From positions 1,284,688-1,348,687 of the forward strand of contig JAYKAV010002109.1 of NCBI GenBank assembly GCA_035582835.1: a DNA stretch of 64,000 nucleotides. The letters are read 5' to 3'. This DNA comes from Phoebastria nigripes (lineage: Eukaryota; Chordata; Aves; Procellariiformes; Diomedeidae). Made by a program: the position numbers and the translations under genes. Under the pieces are notes generated by a model. The model ran no database searches. It was given only the letters and a program-made list of their open reading frames with translations, and was not told where the DNA came from. Of this stretch, positions 13,887 to 23,434 are shown piece by piece; within the stretch, counting starts at the first letter, position 1; every line of letters starts with the position of its first letter.

Positions 13887-14724
13887 TTTTTAGTTCAGCA
13901 GGGCAGGCCTGATTCTGCACTGGACTCAGCACCCAAAGCTCTACTTCTAGGTAAAACCTCCTAAAGAACTGGAGTGATAATCCAGATCCTGCAGCCATCA
14001 CTTACAGGACCAGTCCCATTGAAATAAGTTTCAAATGCACACTAGGATACTGCAATTTTAAAACTACTCCCACANACAAGATTCTTCTAGAAGTTCAGAA
14101 AAGGGCAGCAGAAGAGCTGCTCGTTCGGGGTGGGAGAGGGGCTCAAGCCTGAGTTCCCAGATTTGCAGACCCAGGCACCAGCCCTGCAAGTCTGACACAC
14201 ATCATTAGGTTGAAAACTGAAATCCAAAGCAGAAGCAGCTGGGAGCAGGGCAGGAATTATCCTGACCTCTGCTGTGTAAATAATTTAGCAGCTGTTTGAA
14301 GATTCAATGAACACTCTGCCCTCTTTATTTGTCAGCAGCTCCCTGAGTGCCNCGTACAGCAAATGCTGTGTTTACATTTCCCACTGACTCGGAGAATTAA
14401 GGCTCTTTGTAGAGTTGTGAAATGAAGCGAATGCCCAAATACGGGCTTTGAAGAGTTTGTTTATATGAGTTTATCATCAGATCAACAGTTTTGTGGTGCT
14501 GGCAGTGGCTCCTCCATGCTAAGTGGCTGTGCATGTCCAAGCAGTGCTCCTGGGGAAGGGGCTGGCCATCCCCAGCGGCGGCTGTACCACCAAGAAGCAT
14601 AAATCAGGGACCGTCCACCCTTATTATTACATATCTAATTGCAACGAAGGCTTGCAAGCCTCCATCATGTCTTCTGGAAGATCTCCGTTGCCCATCTGAG
14701 ATCTTAGAGGAAGGTCTAGCCCCC
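12525..14724 (-). other. Putative CYSLTR1 3' UTR and downstream region
   Basis: This stretch follows the CYSLTR1 stop codon on the minus strand. It holds no recognisable coding sequence; the plus-strand frame rich in phenylalanine near 13.8 kb is simply the T run. The left part is AT-rich, with several ATTTA pentamers on the minus strand, which are often associated with mRNA turnover. The 52-base homopolymer at 13828-13879 lies in the middle. UTR status is inferred from position and from the AATAAA signals at its left edge. Confidence 0.45.
13828..13879. repeat. 52-base T homopolymer (A52 on minus strand)
   Basis: An uninterrupted run of 52 T, flanked on the left by a shorter T run at about 13808-13819 and an AT-rich spacer. 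If CYSLTR1 is transcribed through here, its RNA carries an internal genomic A52. It could be the tail of an old retroposed sequence on the minus strand, but I could not identify a body or target-site duplication. Confidence 0.9.
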
Positions 14725-15762
14725 TTATGAAGGGGCCACAGCTGCTTTTCCATTCTCCCTATGGCTTTCTCCAAAGGGTTCCTCATCTTTCTCTTTTATG
14801 GAGAACTTTTTCCTGAAGGCTTGCGTTAAGCTGGAGGAAGAGGCCTTCCTAAACGTGGTAAGTCTCTTCCGAAAGTTGCCCCCTGAGAAGAAATAGAGAA
14901 ATGGGTCAAAGCAGCAGTTGGAAGCTGCCAAGGGGAGCGTTACCACGACCGATTTCTGTAGGTATATGGCATCCTCACAGCTGGCGTTCTTCAGCCACAG
15001 CACATGGAGGTGGACTGTACGCAGAATGTGGTACGGGGTGAAGCTGACCAGGAAGGTGGCCGTCACGATGATGATCATCCAGACTGCCTTCTTGCGGTTA
15101 GCCTGGTTCTTCTTCAAGGAATTTTTCAGTAAGGTCCTTATGATCATGGTGTAGCAGATAGTTATGACAATAAAGGGAAAAATGAAACCCACAAATAGGG
15201 CAATAAAATCCAGGATCATCACTAGATTTGTCTTCTGAGAGTCTTCTGGGGGTTCAAAGCACTTGGTCTTGTTGCCATGTTGGTACGTCCCGTTTCGCAG
15301 AAAGGGAGTGCTTGTCAGGGTGACAAAAATCCAGATGCCGACGCAGACAAATTTAGCCTTCTTCTCCATTACCAAATTGATGTTCTGGACTGGAAAAACA
15401 ATGGCTATGCAACGGAAGAAGCTCATTGCAGTCATGAAAAAAATGCTGCAATACAGGTTGACATACAGCGCGTACGAACTGACCCTGCATAGGAAGTCAC
15501 TGAAGAACCAGTTCCCTTTGTGGACATAGTAGATGACACGCAGGGGCAGGGTGCACACGCAGAGGAAGTCAGACACGGCGAGGTTCAGCATGTACACCTG
15601 GAAGGCTGTCTTCTGCCGGTATGTTTTTATGAGGACGTACAGCACGACGCCGTTGCCGACAAAGCCCATAATGCTGATCATGGAGTAGAGCGTGGAGTAG
15701 ACTTGGTTTCGGAAGTCGTCAATGGAGTGATGGCACGACAGGTTATTGAACAGCGCCGTCAT
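14725..15762 (-). CDS. CYSLTR1: Cysteinyl leukotriene receptor 1
   Basis: This is a seven-transmembrane rhodopsin-family receptor of 345 residues (human about 337), a plasma-membrane receptor for LTD4 and LTC4. In mammals it couples mainly through Gq to calcium release in smooth muscle and leukocytes. Features seen: N-glycosylation sequons at N7, N157, N164 and N259; TM1 with the GN pair at 36-37; LAVSD in TM2 (61-65); conserved cysteines C92 (TM3) and C168 (loop 2); FRC (116-118) in place of DRY, typical of this receptor; FTPYH in TM6 (241-245); DPFLY in TM7 (286-290); and a basic, Ser-rich tail. Long stretches match the human CYSLTR1 family sequence, for example [18 protein letters not shown] and [10 protein letters not shown], rather than CYSLTR2. 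The frame stays open for 43 more codons upstream. I chose Met44 of that frame because it aligns with the human start, has A at -3, and lies just inside a 3' splice site. No frameshift or N falls in the CDS. Confidence 0.96.
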   Translation of the reverse strand: MTALFNNLSCHHSIDDFRNQVYSTLYSMISIMGFVGNGVVLYVLIKTYRQKTAFQVYMLNLAVSDFLCVCTLPLRVIYYVHKGNWFFSDFLCRVSSYALYVNLYCSIFFMTAMSFFRCIAIVFPVQNINLVMEKKAKFVCVGIWIFVTLTSTPFLRNGTYQHGNKTKCFEPPEDSQKTNLVMILDFIALFVGFIFPFIVITICYTMIIRTLLKNSLKKNQANRKKAVWMIIIVTATFLVSFTPYHILRTVHLHVLWLKNASCEDAIYLQKSVVVTLPLAASNCCFDPFLYFFSGGNFRKRLTTFRKASSSSLTQAFRKKFSIKEKDEEPFGESHRENGKAAVAPS

Positions 15763-15825
15763 GTTGCCTGGCTGAGGCACCGATTCCACCTGGCGATGAA
15801 TGTCAGGCCTAAGGATGAAAAACTC
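15763..15825 (-). other. CYSLTR1 5' UTR segment and 3' splice site
   Basis: Read on the minus strand, a pyrimidine-rich run ends in ttttcatccttag, with the AG at 15810-15809. Exon sequence would begin at 15808, leaving 46 bases of 5' UTR before the ATG at 15762-15760. A branch-like taactcac lies just upstream. This fits the known structure of mammalian CYSLTR1, where the whole coding region is in the last exon behind untranslated exons. Splicing here is inferred from sequence only. Confidence 0.6.
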
Positions 15826-18800
15826 GTGAGTTATGTAAAGCAGTACATGAAAATAAAATGTGGTTATTAAAAAGGAGGAAAAACCTATCATCTCTCTTGT
15901 ACAGGAGAGAACAGCTTGGAAGGGATGTGGATCTGCACAGATCCCTGTTATTATAACTATCCACTACAGCCACCTTTCTAAACCTGGTACCAACAACTGG
16001 TGATGTAAAACGAGAGTCACATTTTCATAAGTCCTCAGTACTGGCAGCATCCTTCTTCCACAGAATTACCAAAAAGCTCTAACTCCCCGCAAACTAAGGT
16101 AGCTACTCATTAAAACAGCAGAGAGGAATAATGCAGGTGACAATAGCACTATGCAATTTAATATAGAAAGACCAGATCTGGTCCTCAATGACTGTTCAGT
16201 CCTGCCTCTCCGCATCGCCTGGCAAACGGCTGTCTCCCTGTGCTCCACCTCCATGCCTGCCTGTGCAAGGACAGGTGACTGCAAGAAGGTTTCTGAAACA
16301 GGGAAGGACATGGTCAAACAAGCCTTTCTCCAGTTTTAAAAAACAAACCAAACCAAACAATTAAAAAACCCAAATCCTTTGCATAGAAGGTGGAAGATGA
16401 TTCCAAGCCAAAGGCTGCTCAGTGCACGACCAGACATTTGTCAGCTCCCCAAATTCTCCATTGCTCTCCTCTACTCACAGGTAGCACCATTTTTTAAACT
16501 TGCTANGCTAACAAATACATGCAATTACCAGCTTTGGAAAAGATATTGCCTATTACGTCTGATGAAGAGGAAGGATCACTGTAGCACAGAAGATGCTGCA
16601 GGGCTCCGGTTTCCCTGGCACTGCCTGGGCAGAGATGCTGCCGCAATACCCGGCAGACGGAGCAGGAAGCTGCAGGGAGGCTCATGTCACGGAGGACAAA
16701 CCTCTTGGTCTGGAGACATTTGCACTATCGAGATAACTCCCTAGCAAAGGGTTTCTTCTTGGGCTTGCTTTTGCACATTGCTTTGATTTACATTAGCAGG
16801 TCTGGGGCTCTCCAGAGCGTTCAAACTCTACAGCCAAGGAGAGTTTTTTGATCCGCTCAGCCAGTCTTTCGTGAAATTTTATCGTTTCCTTTTGGTATTC
16901 ATTTGAGTGCAGTGAGGCATGACACTCTTAATTTGGGTTGTCTTAAAGTAAGAGGAAAATATGCACTTACATATTTTTCTCATTCATTTTCAATTTCTAA
17001 TGGTTCAGACACAGAATCTCACTTGCAGTCTGAGACCATGTAAAACCCCGACATCAGAAGCGCAGGATACACGCAGACTGAAATAACAGGACTTGGACAA
17101 AAACAATGATGAAAGCAACAGCTGGGACAAGAGCAACCGAGAACCCACACTATGTATGTGCTCAAAACTGATATTAAATGGTACATATTTTCATCCATGA
17201 AAATAATCTGGCAGCATTAGAGTAGAAGGATTCCCTCAGTCTCTCTCTCTCTGGGATATACTGGGAATTCAGAACCACACTGGGATGCTCAAGGCTTCCA
17301 GGTTTCTGTCAAGTTTCAGCTATTTGGGAGTTTATGCTCTTAAAACAATCCTTCCATTATCTGCAACGCACAAATTACATTAAAGCTCAACAGATACCAG
17401 CGAGGCGGCACAGATAGGAGAGGAGGCAAAACCTGACACAAGAGAGGATGTTTTTTCCCCTTGGGCTATTCGTGGACACGTAGGGGTGTGCGAGCGACCA
17501 ACCGTGCAATTGCACAGAGGTCTTTGGCCAGAAGAGGCAGCCAAGACTCAACACGGCTCTACCCAGCTCTGTCAAAAGCTGTAGATCGGTACATTGTACA
17601 TCATCACCTATAGTTCACCTTAGCTTGCATAAATGAAGCTCATCTAGCGATGCTCATTGCAAATAACCTGTTAATCAGAGAGAGGCAGTGAGTTTGCAGC
17701 AGTGTCCTCTCCCTGCCCTGCAAGTGCCGCCTCTCGGCAGCCCGGTTCTGGTGGTGGCAGAATCCAGACCTCAGCCTTGGACGAGCCTGGGCTCCTCACG
17801 ATGGAAAGCCCAGAGTGGGTCTGAACACCAGAGATTGCCCCCGCCAGCCCCTCCTGTGCGAGGACCAGCCAGCAGCACGGAGCTGCTGCCCCGGCGGTGC
17901 GGTGCAGAGGAGACCGAGCATCCCCAGGAGATGCTGAGAGATCCAGCCTTCAGCCCACACCGCTGGCATCCTCGCTTGCCTGAGGTCTTCACTTCAGACT
18001 TGAGGTTCAAGTTATGAAAGAGCATCACTCCAATAATGTTTGAAAATCTCCAAGATAGAGCTAAAATTAAGTTTGCGGTAACATTGGTCTGATTTTAACC
18101 AGTTGCTTGGGAGTGGCAGGTAGTGTAATATTCTGTGAAAAAAGCTGCATGATCCCCATTCCTTGTTTTTATCTGTCAAGATAATGTGACACAGGTGATG
18201 AAGCTCTTACTACCATTACTCTTATGCTGGGTTAATGCCCAGCAAGCAGACCTGCCGAGCAAAACCCCGCCGTGCTATGTACTGTAAGAACACATTGAGA
18301 TTAGTGGCTCAATTATATAGTGAAAACTCATATAGATATAATCTCTGTACTTACCAAGGCATCATACACCAGTTCTTTCTCAGACATTAAAAAAACCCCA
18401 CAACCAAGATGTTTGAGATTAAGAGGCTGGAACGATCTCTTTTGCACGTTGAGGCTTTTTTCTCCAGGCAGTTATGATCAGTATGAAGAAGGAGCAGAAA
18501 ATGGGACAAACTAGGCTGTGCGGCCAACCCCGTGGATAAACAAAGATGTTTAAGCAGTAAGGTGATGTAATGCTCCGAGAAGGGAAGAGACTGCAGATGA
18601 AGAAACGCGCAGGAGCACTGGGGGAGCTGGGCAGCGCCGGCAGAACCTGCGTCTCCCAACAGCACCTTTTGGGTCAGGTTCCCGGGTGCCTTGTGAGAGG
18701 GCAACTAGCCATGCGTGTCTGCAGAAGGCACTGCTACCTCCCTGCCACTGCGGATTTCTCTTCCCTTCTGCCAGTTTAAGATAACCAAGAGATATTAGTA

Positions 18801-19739
18801 AATGTCTCAGCCCATCATTTGCACATGAGATAAATGTCCTTATTTAATCTCTATGCCTATTATGCACTTCGTAAGTGGTATTGAGCTGGACTATAAACTT
18901 TTTACCTCCTTTGGAGACTAAATTCCAGTCTTTCAGCTGCTGTTCTTAAAGACATTAGCAGATGGTGAACAACCATGCAAGGTATTTATCTAAAAGACAA
19001 CTGAGACCTGTTATCTATCATATTTCTAAACATAATTTAAAATGTCTTTTGTAACCAAAAGGAAAACTGATGATTACAACATTGATGCAGACTGCTAGAG
19101 CGTAAGAGAACTCCACACCTAGAAATGTACCTGTAAAAACCGAAAAAACCCCACAAAACATCATTTCCCAGCTGAGGCTTTAGGCCAGGTTTGCCTCATG
19201 AATTGAAGACAAATACCACATCGGCCACTTTTTATTTGTACAGTCGTGGTTCACTGAACCATTTATTTATGTGCTGGTGAATCCAGCTCATTAGGAACGT
19301 ACACAAGTGAGAAGGAGCAGCGATGGNTGGCTAAGAAAAGTATCCCAAACAAAGCAAAACCCTAAACAACTGTTATTCTCCAAGTCTCACGTGGCACAGC
19401 TGGATTTATAGTTGGTCATAAGTAGATTATACTACATTTAATCACAAAATCAAAAAGCATACCACCAAAGAAGATACTATCATTTGTTTCAAGCTCAGAC
19501 GTAAAGCATCGCCCGTCCCCAGCAACGCTCCGAGCACTGACCGGGGCTGAATTTAATGAATTTAATGGTAGAAGAGGCATAGGAACCGCCTCAAAACACC
19601 GAATGCACTTCACAAACACAAACTCNCTTTTGCAAGAGGAACAGAGTTTGGTCTTAGAAAGAGGAACAGAACGAATAATTGAAGCAAGCAGCGGACGCTA
19701 ATTAATAACCCAGCTCATTAGTACGAAACGGCATAACCG
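15826..19739 (-). other. Probable CYSLTR1 intron or upstream region
   Basis: No recognisable coding sequence. If the donor at 19906-19911 joins the acceptor at 15808, this is most of a single intron of about 4.1 kb. It contains A/C-rich low complexity near 16337-16375 and a short CT microsatellite near 17241-17252. Additional untranslated exons may be hidden here. Confidence 0.4.
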
Positions 19740-19905
19740 AGCTCCGTGGGTATCTAGCTCGGCTGCAAACCGCTCCCCGCGGCCGGGACACCGCAGCTCC
19801 CGCGGCAGAGCCCGCTGAGCCACGCCGGGGCTCCCCGCAGCCTCCCCCGCGCGACCGGGGAGCCCCGTCCCCACCTCCCACCCCCACGAGTCAAGCCCGG
19901 CGAGG

Positions 19906-19911
19906 ACTCAC
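19906..19911 (-). other. Candidate 5' splice donor (GTGAGT)
   Basis: ACTCAC on the plus strand reads GTGAGT on the minus strand, preceded by ggcggcg. This is the strongest-looking donor in the island and is oriented toward CYSLTR1. It pairs logically with the acceptor at 15808. Prediction by eye only. Confidence 0.45.
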
Positions 19912-20034
19912 CGCCGCCGGGCCGGGCGCGGAGCTCTGCCCGCGCCGCCCCCCCTGCCGCCCTTAAGCCGGGGCGCGCCCCTCCCCACCCCCGGCCGCCC
20001 CGGGGAGGGGCCCGGCCCCGCCCCCCCCGCCCCC

Positions 20035-20087
20035 GGGACCCCCCCGCCCGGGCGGGACCCCCCCGCCCGGGCGGGACCCCCGGCCGG
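20035..20087. repeat. 19-bp GC-rich tandem repeat
   Basis: Two perfect copies of gggacccccccgcccgggc at 20035-20053 and 20054-20072, then a partial third copy. Each unit holds the 12-base palindrome CCGCCCGGGCGG. The array lies inside the CpG island and could form stable secondary structure or bind GC-box factors; that is inference. Confidence 0.9.
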
Positions 20088-20170
20088 CCCCTCCCCGCCT
20101 CGGGAGCGGCACAGCGGGAGCCGGGCGGCGCTGGGAGCGCCCGTCCCGAAGGCGGGGGGAGCCGCGCTCT

Positions 20171-20190
20171 CCCCCCCCCCCCCCCNCCCC
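20171..20190. repeat. Poly(C) run containing an N
   Basis: Fifteen C, one N, then four C at the edge of the CpG island. The N in the run suggests a sequencing or assembly ambiguity; run length is not reliable. Confidence 0.85.
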
Positions 20191-20330
20191 GGTCATGGCG
20201 GGGCGGGGGGAACCGGCGGCTTTTCGTCCTCTCCCGGCTGCTGCAGAGCTGCCGCCCCCGCGGCGGGGCAATGGGGAAGCGCTTCTGGGGGAAGCTTTTG
20301 TCGATGGTGGGGACGCCTCCACGTTGCACC

Positions 20331-23098
20331 TACTGTAGCATCTAAGCTAGCCCTGCCGGGATAACTCGCCGTGAAGAGCTCTCTCCTCCTGTGCCTCCCT
20401 GGTTCCTGGGGTGCTGGTGTCCCCAGACACAGCCTTGTCCAGCTCCCTTTCAACGAGCGGGTGCTGTAAGCAGTGACCCCAGGTGCTCCTGCTGAAAAGA
20501 CACCTGCATCGCCACGGCCTTTACAGGGTGCTGCGTTGTTGGGTGACCGCTTGGGCAAATTTTGAGCCATTTTTTCTGCCCCAGCTCCGTTTTGATGGCT
20601 GGTTTCGGAGCTTCCACAGACCTGTGCGCTCTCTAGCTGGGCGAGGACAGCCAGGCTGGTTCCGTGGTCCCCCCAGGTGTGATCCAAAGCGGTGAAGCAC
20701 ACGACTGGGAAGCAGTGGTAGCTTGACAGCATCATGGGGGGGCAAGTGCAAATGGGGCAACCTCAGCTGCACACCAGCAGCAGGACGGGCAGGTGCCCCA
20801 GTAGAAGCGCTGGTGTGCTTGGCTAGTTACTATGCACTGAGAAATTGCACTGGTGGAGGCAGATCTTGTCACCTCATGGCAAGTCAGCTACTGAAAGATC
20901 CCCACCCACATGCTGACGAGCCTCCAAGCACTTTGCTGCTCACCGATTTAAAAAATGGAGATCACATACAAATGTGCTGTGCTCTGACTTCTAGTTGCAC
21001 TGGACCAACATACGCACCAAAAGAGATTTTTCCTGCACTCANGGGCAAACTTTGCCCCTACGCTGTCCTGGAAGTGGTGGCATTGCCCTGCCTTCTGCAG
21101 AATCAGTGTTCNCAAAGGTACAGCCGGGGTGATCTTGACCATGGACACCCAGCAGAGCTGTTTGGGCTGTCCCCGCAGCATCGTCAGCCCTGCAGCCCCC
21201 GTGTCCATGCAGGGGACCAGGAGGAGCAGAGCTCTCTGCCAGCCCTTTCTCAGAACAGGAGGGTCACGTAGGCGGTGGATGCAGAGACGCTGTGGTGGCC
21301 AAGGAATCCGGGACCCAGAAAGCTGATTTTCTTCCATGTGATCCCAATGGACCTCTGGTAGTAACTCTAATATTAAACTTTAGCTTCTCATGGGAAATAA
21401 CAGTAGTGAGTAAATACACTTCCTCAGAATTAACTTCCAAAGTGGCAGGTACAAAAAACCATGTTAGTAACCAAGAGATCCTGTAAACGCTGCTCTCTGC
21501 TCACAGGACATACGTCTCCTCACGTCCTCCTGTTTCCACAGCACCTCTGTGGTGTGGAGATCATGCAAGGACTCCCTGCATATCCATGCCCCCATGCGAG
21601 GGTCCCCGAGGCTGCTCCTGTCCACGATCCATTTTCTGCTCAGCAGGACATCCCACGCTGTTATTTAGGAGTGCTCAGTGTAGGAAGGAAACATTCCTGC
21701 TATAGGGCTTGCTCTCCCCAGTCTGGCACGGGTGGAATCCCACCACAGCGTAAGGGAAGGCGTGCGGGGAGAGGGAGAGCGGTTACTTCCAGCCCTGCCT
21801 CCCACGCGAGCCCCTCGGAGCCCGCTGCCCCTGTGCGTGGATCAGCACGGCCCGTGGCTCTTTCCAGCGGGAAGGGCTCGGTGCAGGCATTGCTCGTGAA
21901 GTTCCTCCAGCTCTTTGCTTTCTTGTAGGCTATTTTTACATCTTCAGTTCTGGCACAACATTGGGTGATANCATGTAGAAAACCCCTACGGATGGTTGGG
22001 CAGTGTTGTCCAGGCTCCGGAGCTTTCCAAACTCACCTTTTCTCATTAACAGGGAGTAGATCCCAGGTCAGTGTCAGCTGGGTGAGTGCCAGAGCCTTGG
22101 CCTGGGGCAGGGAACGGAGCCGGCAAGCACAACCCAGAGGCATGCGGGTGCAAAGGGCCGAGCATGGCCCCGTACCAGCGCCGAGGCAGGGAGATGGCAT
22201 CCAGGCGCTGTGCTGGGAGAGCTGGAAGGGTGCAGAGCTGAGCAACCGCTGGGGGAAGGCTGCTGGAGAGCAGTAATTACACATCTGGCCACCTCGAACC
22301 TTTTAAATAAATGGTTTAGAATGAAATAAATGCCACCATGTCAATAAACTCATTATTGCTCTCTAGGAATGAACCACAAATAAGATCAACAGCACGCTGG
22401 AGTCTGCTCTCGTGGGAGGTAGGTGGATGATGTCTCTTTGGAGACTGTGTTATGGCAGGTTCTGCCTGGGCTGCATGGTTTTGGTTTTGTACTTGTGTGT
22501 TTTAAGTGTCACTGCACTCAGCCACTGCAAGCTGCTATTCACCATGCTCTTATTCTCTCTTTTCACTGTTTTACATCGTGTAGGAAAAGCAAAGGCTTGG
22601 AGATGGGCTGAATATAATGACAAAGCCCTTGTCCACCTGGGATTAGAATTACAGACCCATTACAGACCCACTACAGACCCATTACAGACCCGCCTGGAGG
22701 TTTCGCGGTACCGAGCATTGCAGTGGCGCCTGCTTCTTCCAGCTGCGACACCAGGTCTTCTTTTCTTTCTTTTTTGCTTGCATCTCTTGGACCCTGATGT
22801 GTCCCAGAAGTTTTTTCTGCTGACAAACCCAGCAATTTGCACTTTCATTGTGGGTCCTTGGCACCTTCTCGCACCCAGAACGTGCAGACTTGCATTTCAG
22901 ACAAAGGCACGATGCTGTGGAGGTGGCAGTTCCCCTTTTGCACCATTCTCTATGAACAGCAAAGGTGTGTGAGACGTAAGTACGCCTCATCCATCTGCCC
23001 CTCCTGAGAGCCTTCCCTGCCTTCCTCGCCTACCCCATGCACAGAAAAGCCTGCCCGTCTCCCAAGAGCCACTTGGCAGCATATTAGGAACAGTCAAA
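20331..23098. other. Intergenic block, no gene supported
   Basis: Moderately GC-rich sequence next to the CpG island. Frames of 155-186 codons at 20723-21271, 21461-21928 and 22412-22972 carry no family motifs. The first contains two N codons, and all overlap opposing frames. An 11-bp tandem repeat lies at 22648-22691. An upstream non-coding exon of a transcript leaving the island to the right is possible but not visible. Confidence 0.55.
22648..22691. repeat. 11-bp tandem repeat, four copies
   Basis: Unit attacagaccc repeats four times head to tail (22648-22658, 22659-22669, 22670-22680, 22681-22691), with one substitution in the third copy. It is a small minisatellite with no spacers, so it is not a CRISPR array. 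Confidence 0.95.
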
Positions 23099-23302
23099 TC
23101 ATAGGAGCATGGGATAATTCAGGTTGGAGGGGACCTCAGGAGATCTCTAGTCCAACCTCCTGCTCAGACCAGGCCAGGCCAGGTTGCTCAGGGCTTTATC
23201 CCACCTGGTCTTGAAGACTTTCAAGGATGGAGGTCCAAGGGCCTCCAAGACTGGGCAACCCGTTGCACCATCTGCAATCTCCTACGCTGTGAACTGGTTC
23301 CA
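23099..23302 (-). mobile_element. CR1 LINE 3' fragment
   Basis: The plus strand reads as the complement of a CR1 3' region. It starts with a cataggagcatggg-like end, then ttcaggttggaggggacctc, ctctagtccaacctcctgctc, ccaggttgctcagggcttta, tcttgaagact, ctgggcaacc and a ttcc end. This order and wording is characteristic of bird CR1 elements. The element is therefore on the minus strand with its 3' end at the low coordinate. It is truncated at the 5' side, as most CR1 copies are. Confidence 0.9.
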
Positions 23303-23346
23303 TAGTTTGCTTTAGTTGTGGTGCACATTTCGGTATTGCTCCATTC

Positions 23347-23434
23347 TGCTATTCCTTCTGCTTTTTTTGGTACCTTTTTTTGCTATTCCTTCTGCTTTTT
23401 GCTACTCAGTTTTGTTATTCCTTCTCCTTTTTTT
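23347..23434. repeat. Imperfect ~33-bp T-rich minisatellite
   Basis: Three degenerate copies of tgctattccttctgcttttt (starting at about 23348, 23381 and 23413), separated by T-rich linkers, in a polypyrimidine stretch just right of the CR1 fragment. Confidence 0.75.

Larger units (their letters stand above)
19740..20330. promoter_or_regulatory. CpG island, likely CYSLTR1 promoter and first exon
   Basis: The composition changes abruptly to very high GC with abundant CpG, unlike the AT-rich flanks. There are many GC-box-like ccccgccccc and gggcggg motifs and CCGCCCGGGCGG palindromes. On the minus strand a GTGAGT donor follows ggcggcg (exon end at 19912), so transcripts initiating in the island would run toward CYSLTR1. 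A TATA-like cttaaggg lies about 50 bases upstream of that donor on the same strand. Long open frames across the island (Arg/Gly/Pro-rich) are a by-product of low stop-codon density. The island could instead serve, or also serve, an unrelated transcript on the plus strand. Confidence 0.65.

Noticed and set aside
13557..13964. 135-codon plus-strand frame rich in phenylalanine
   Set aside because: It is produced by the T52 homopolymer and has no family resemblance.
13880..14060. Body of a retroposed element attached to the A52 tract
   Set aside because: Phrases such as gcctgattctgcactgg look repeat-like, but no family, 5' end or target-site duplication could be defined.
15763..15891. 388-residue CYSLTR1 using the upstream ATG
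   Set aside because: Interrupted by a good 3' splice site; the human start aligns with Met44 of that frame.
19754..20735. Long minus-strand frames through the CpG island (180-191 codons)
   Set aside because: Arg/Gly/Pro-rich translations expected from GC-rich DNA with few stop codons; two overlapping frames are equally open and one contains an N.
22648..22691. Regular short repeats as a possible CRISPR array
   Set aside because: Eleven-base units abut with no spacers, and the genome is vertebrate; this is a minisatellite.
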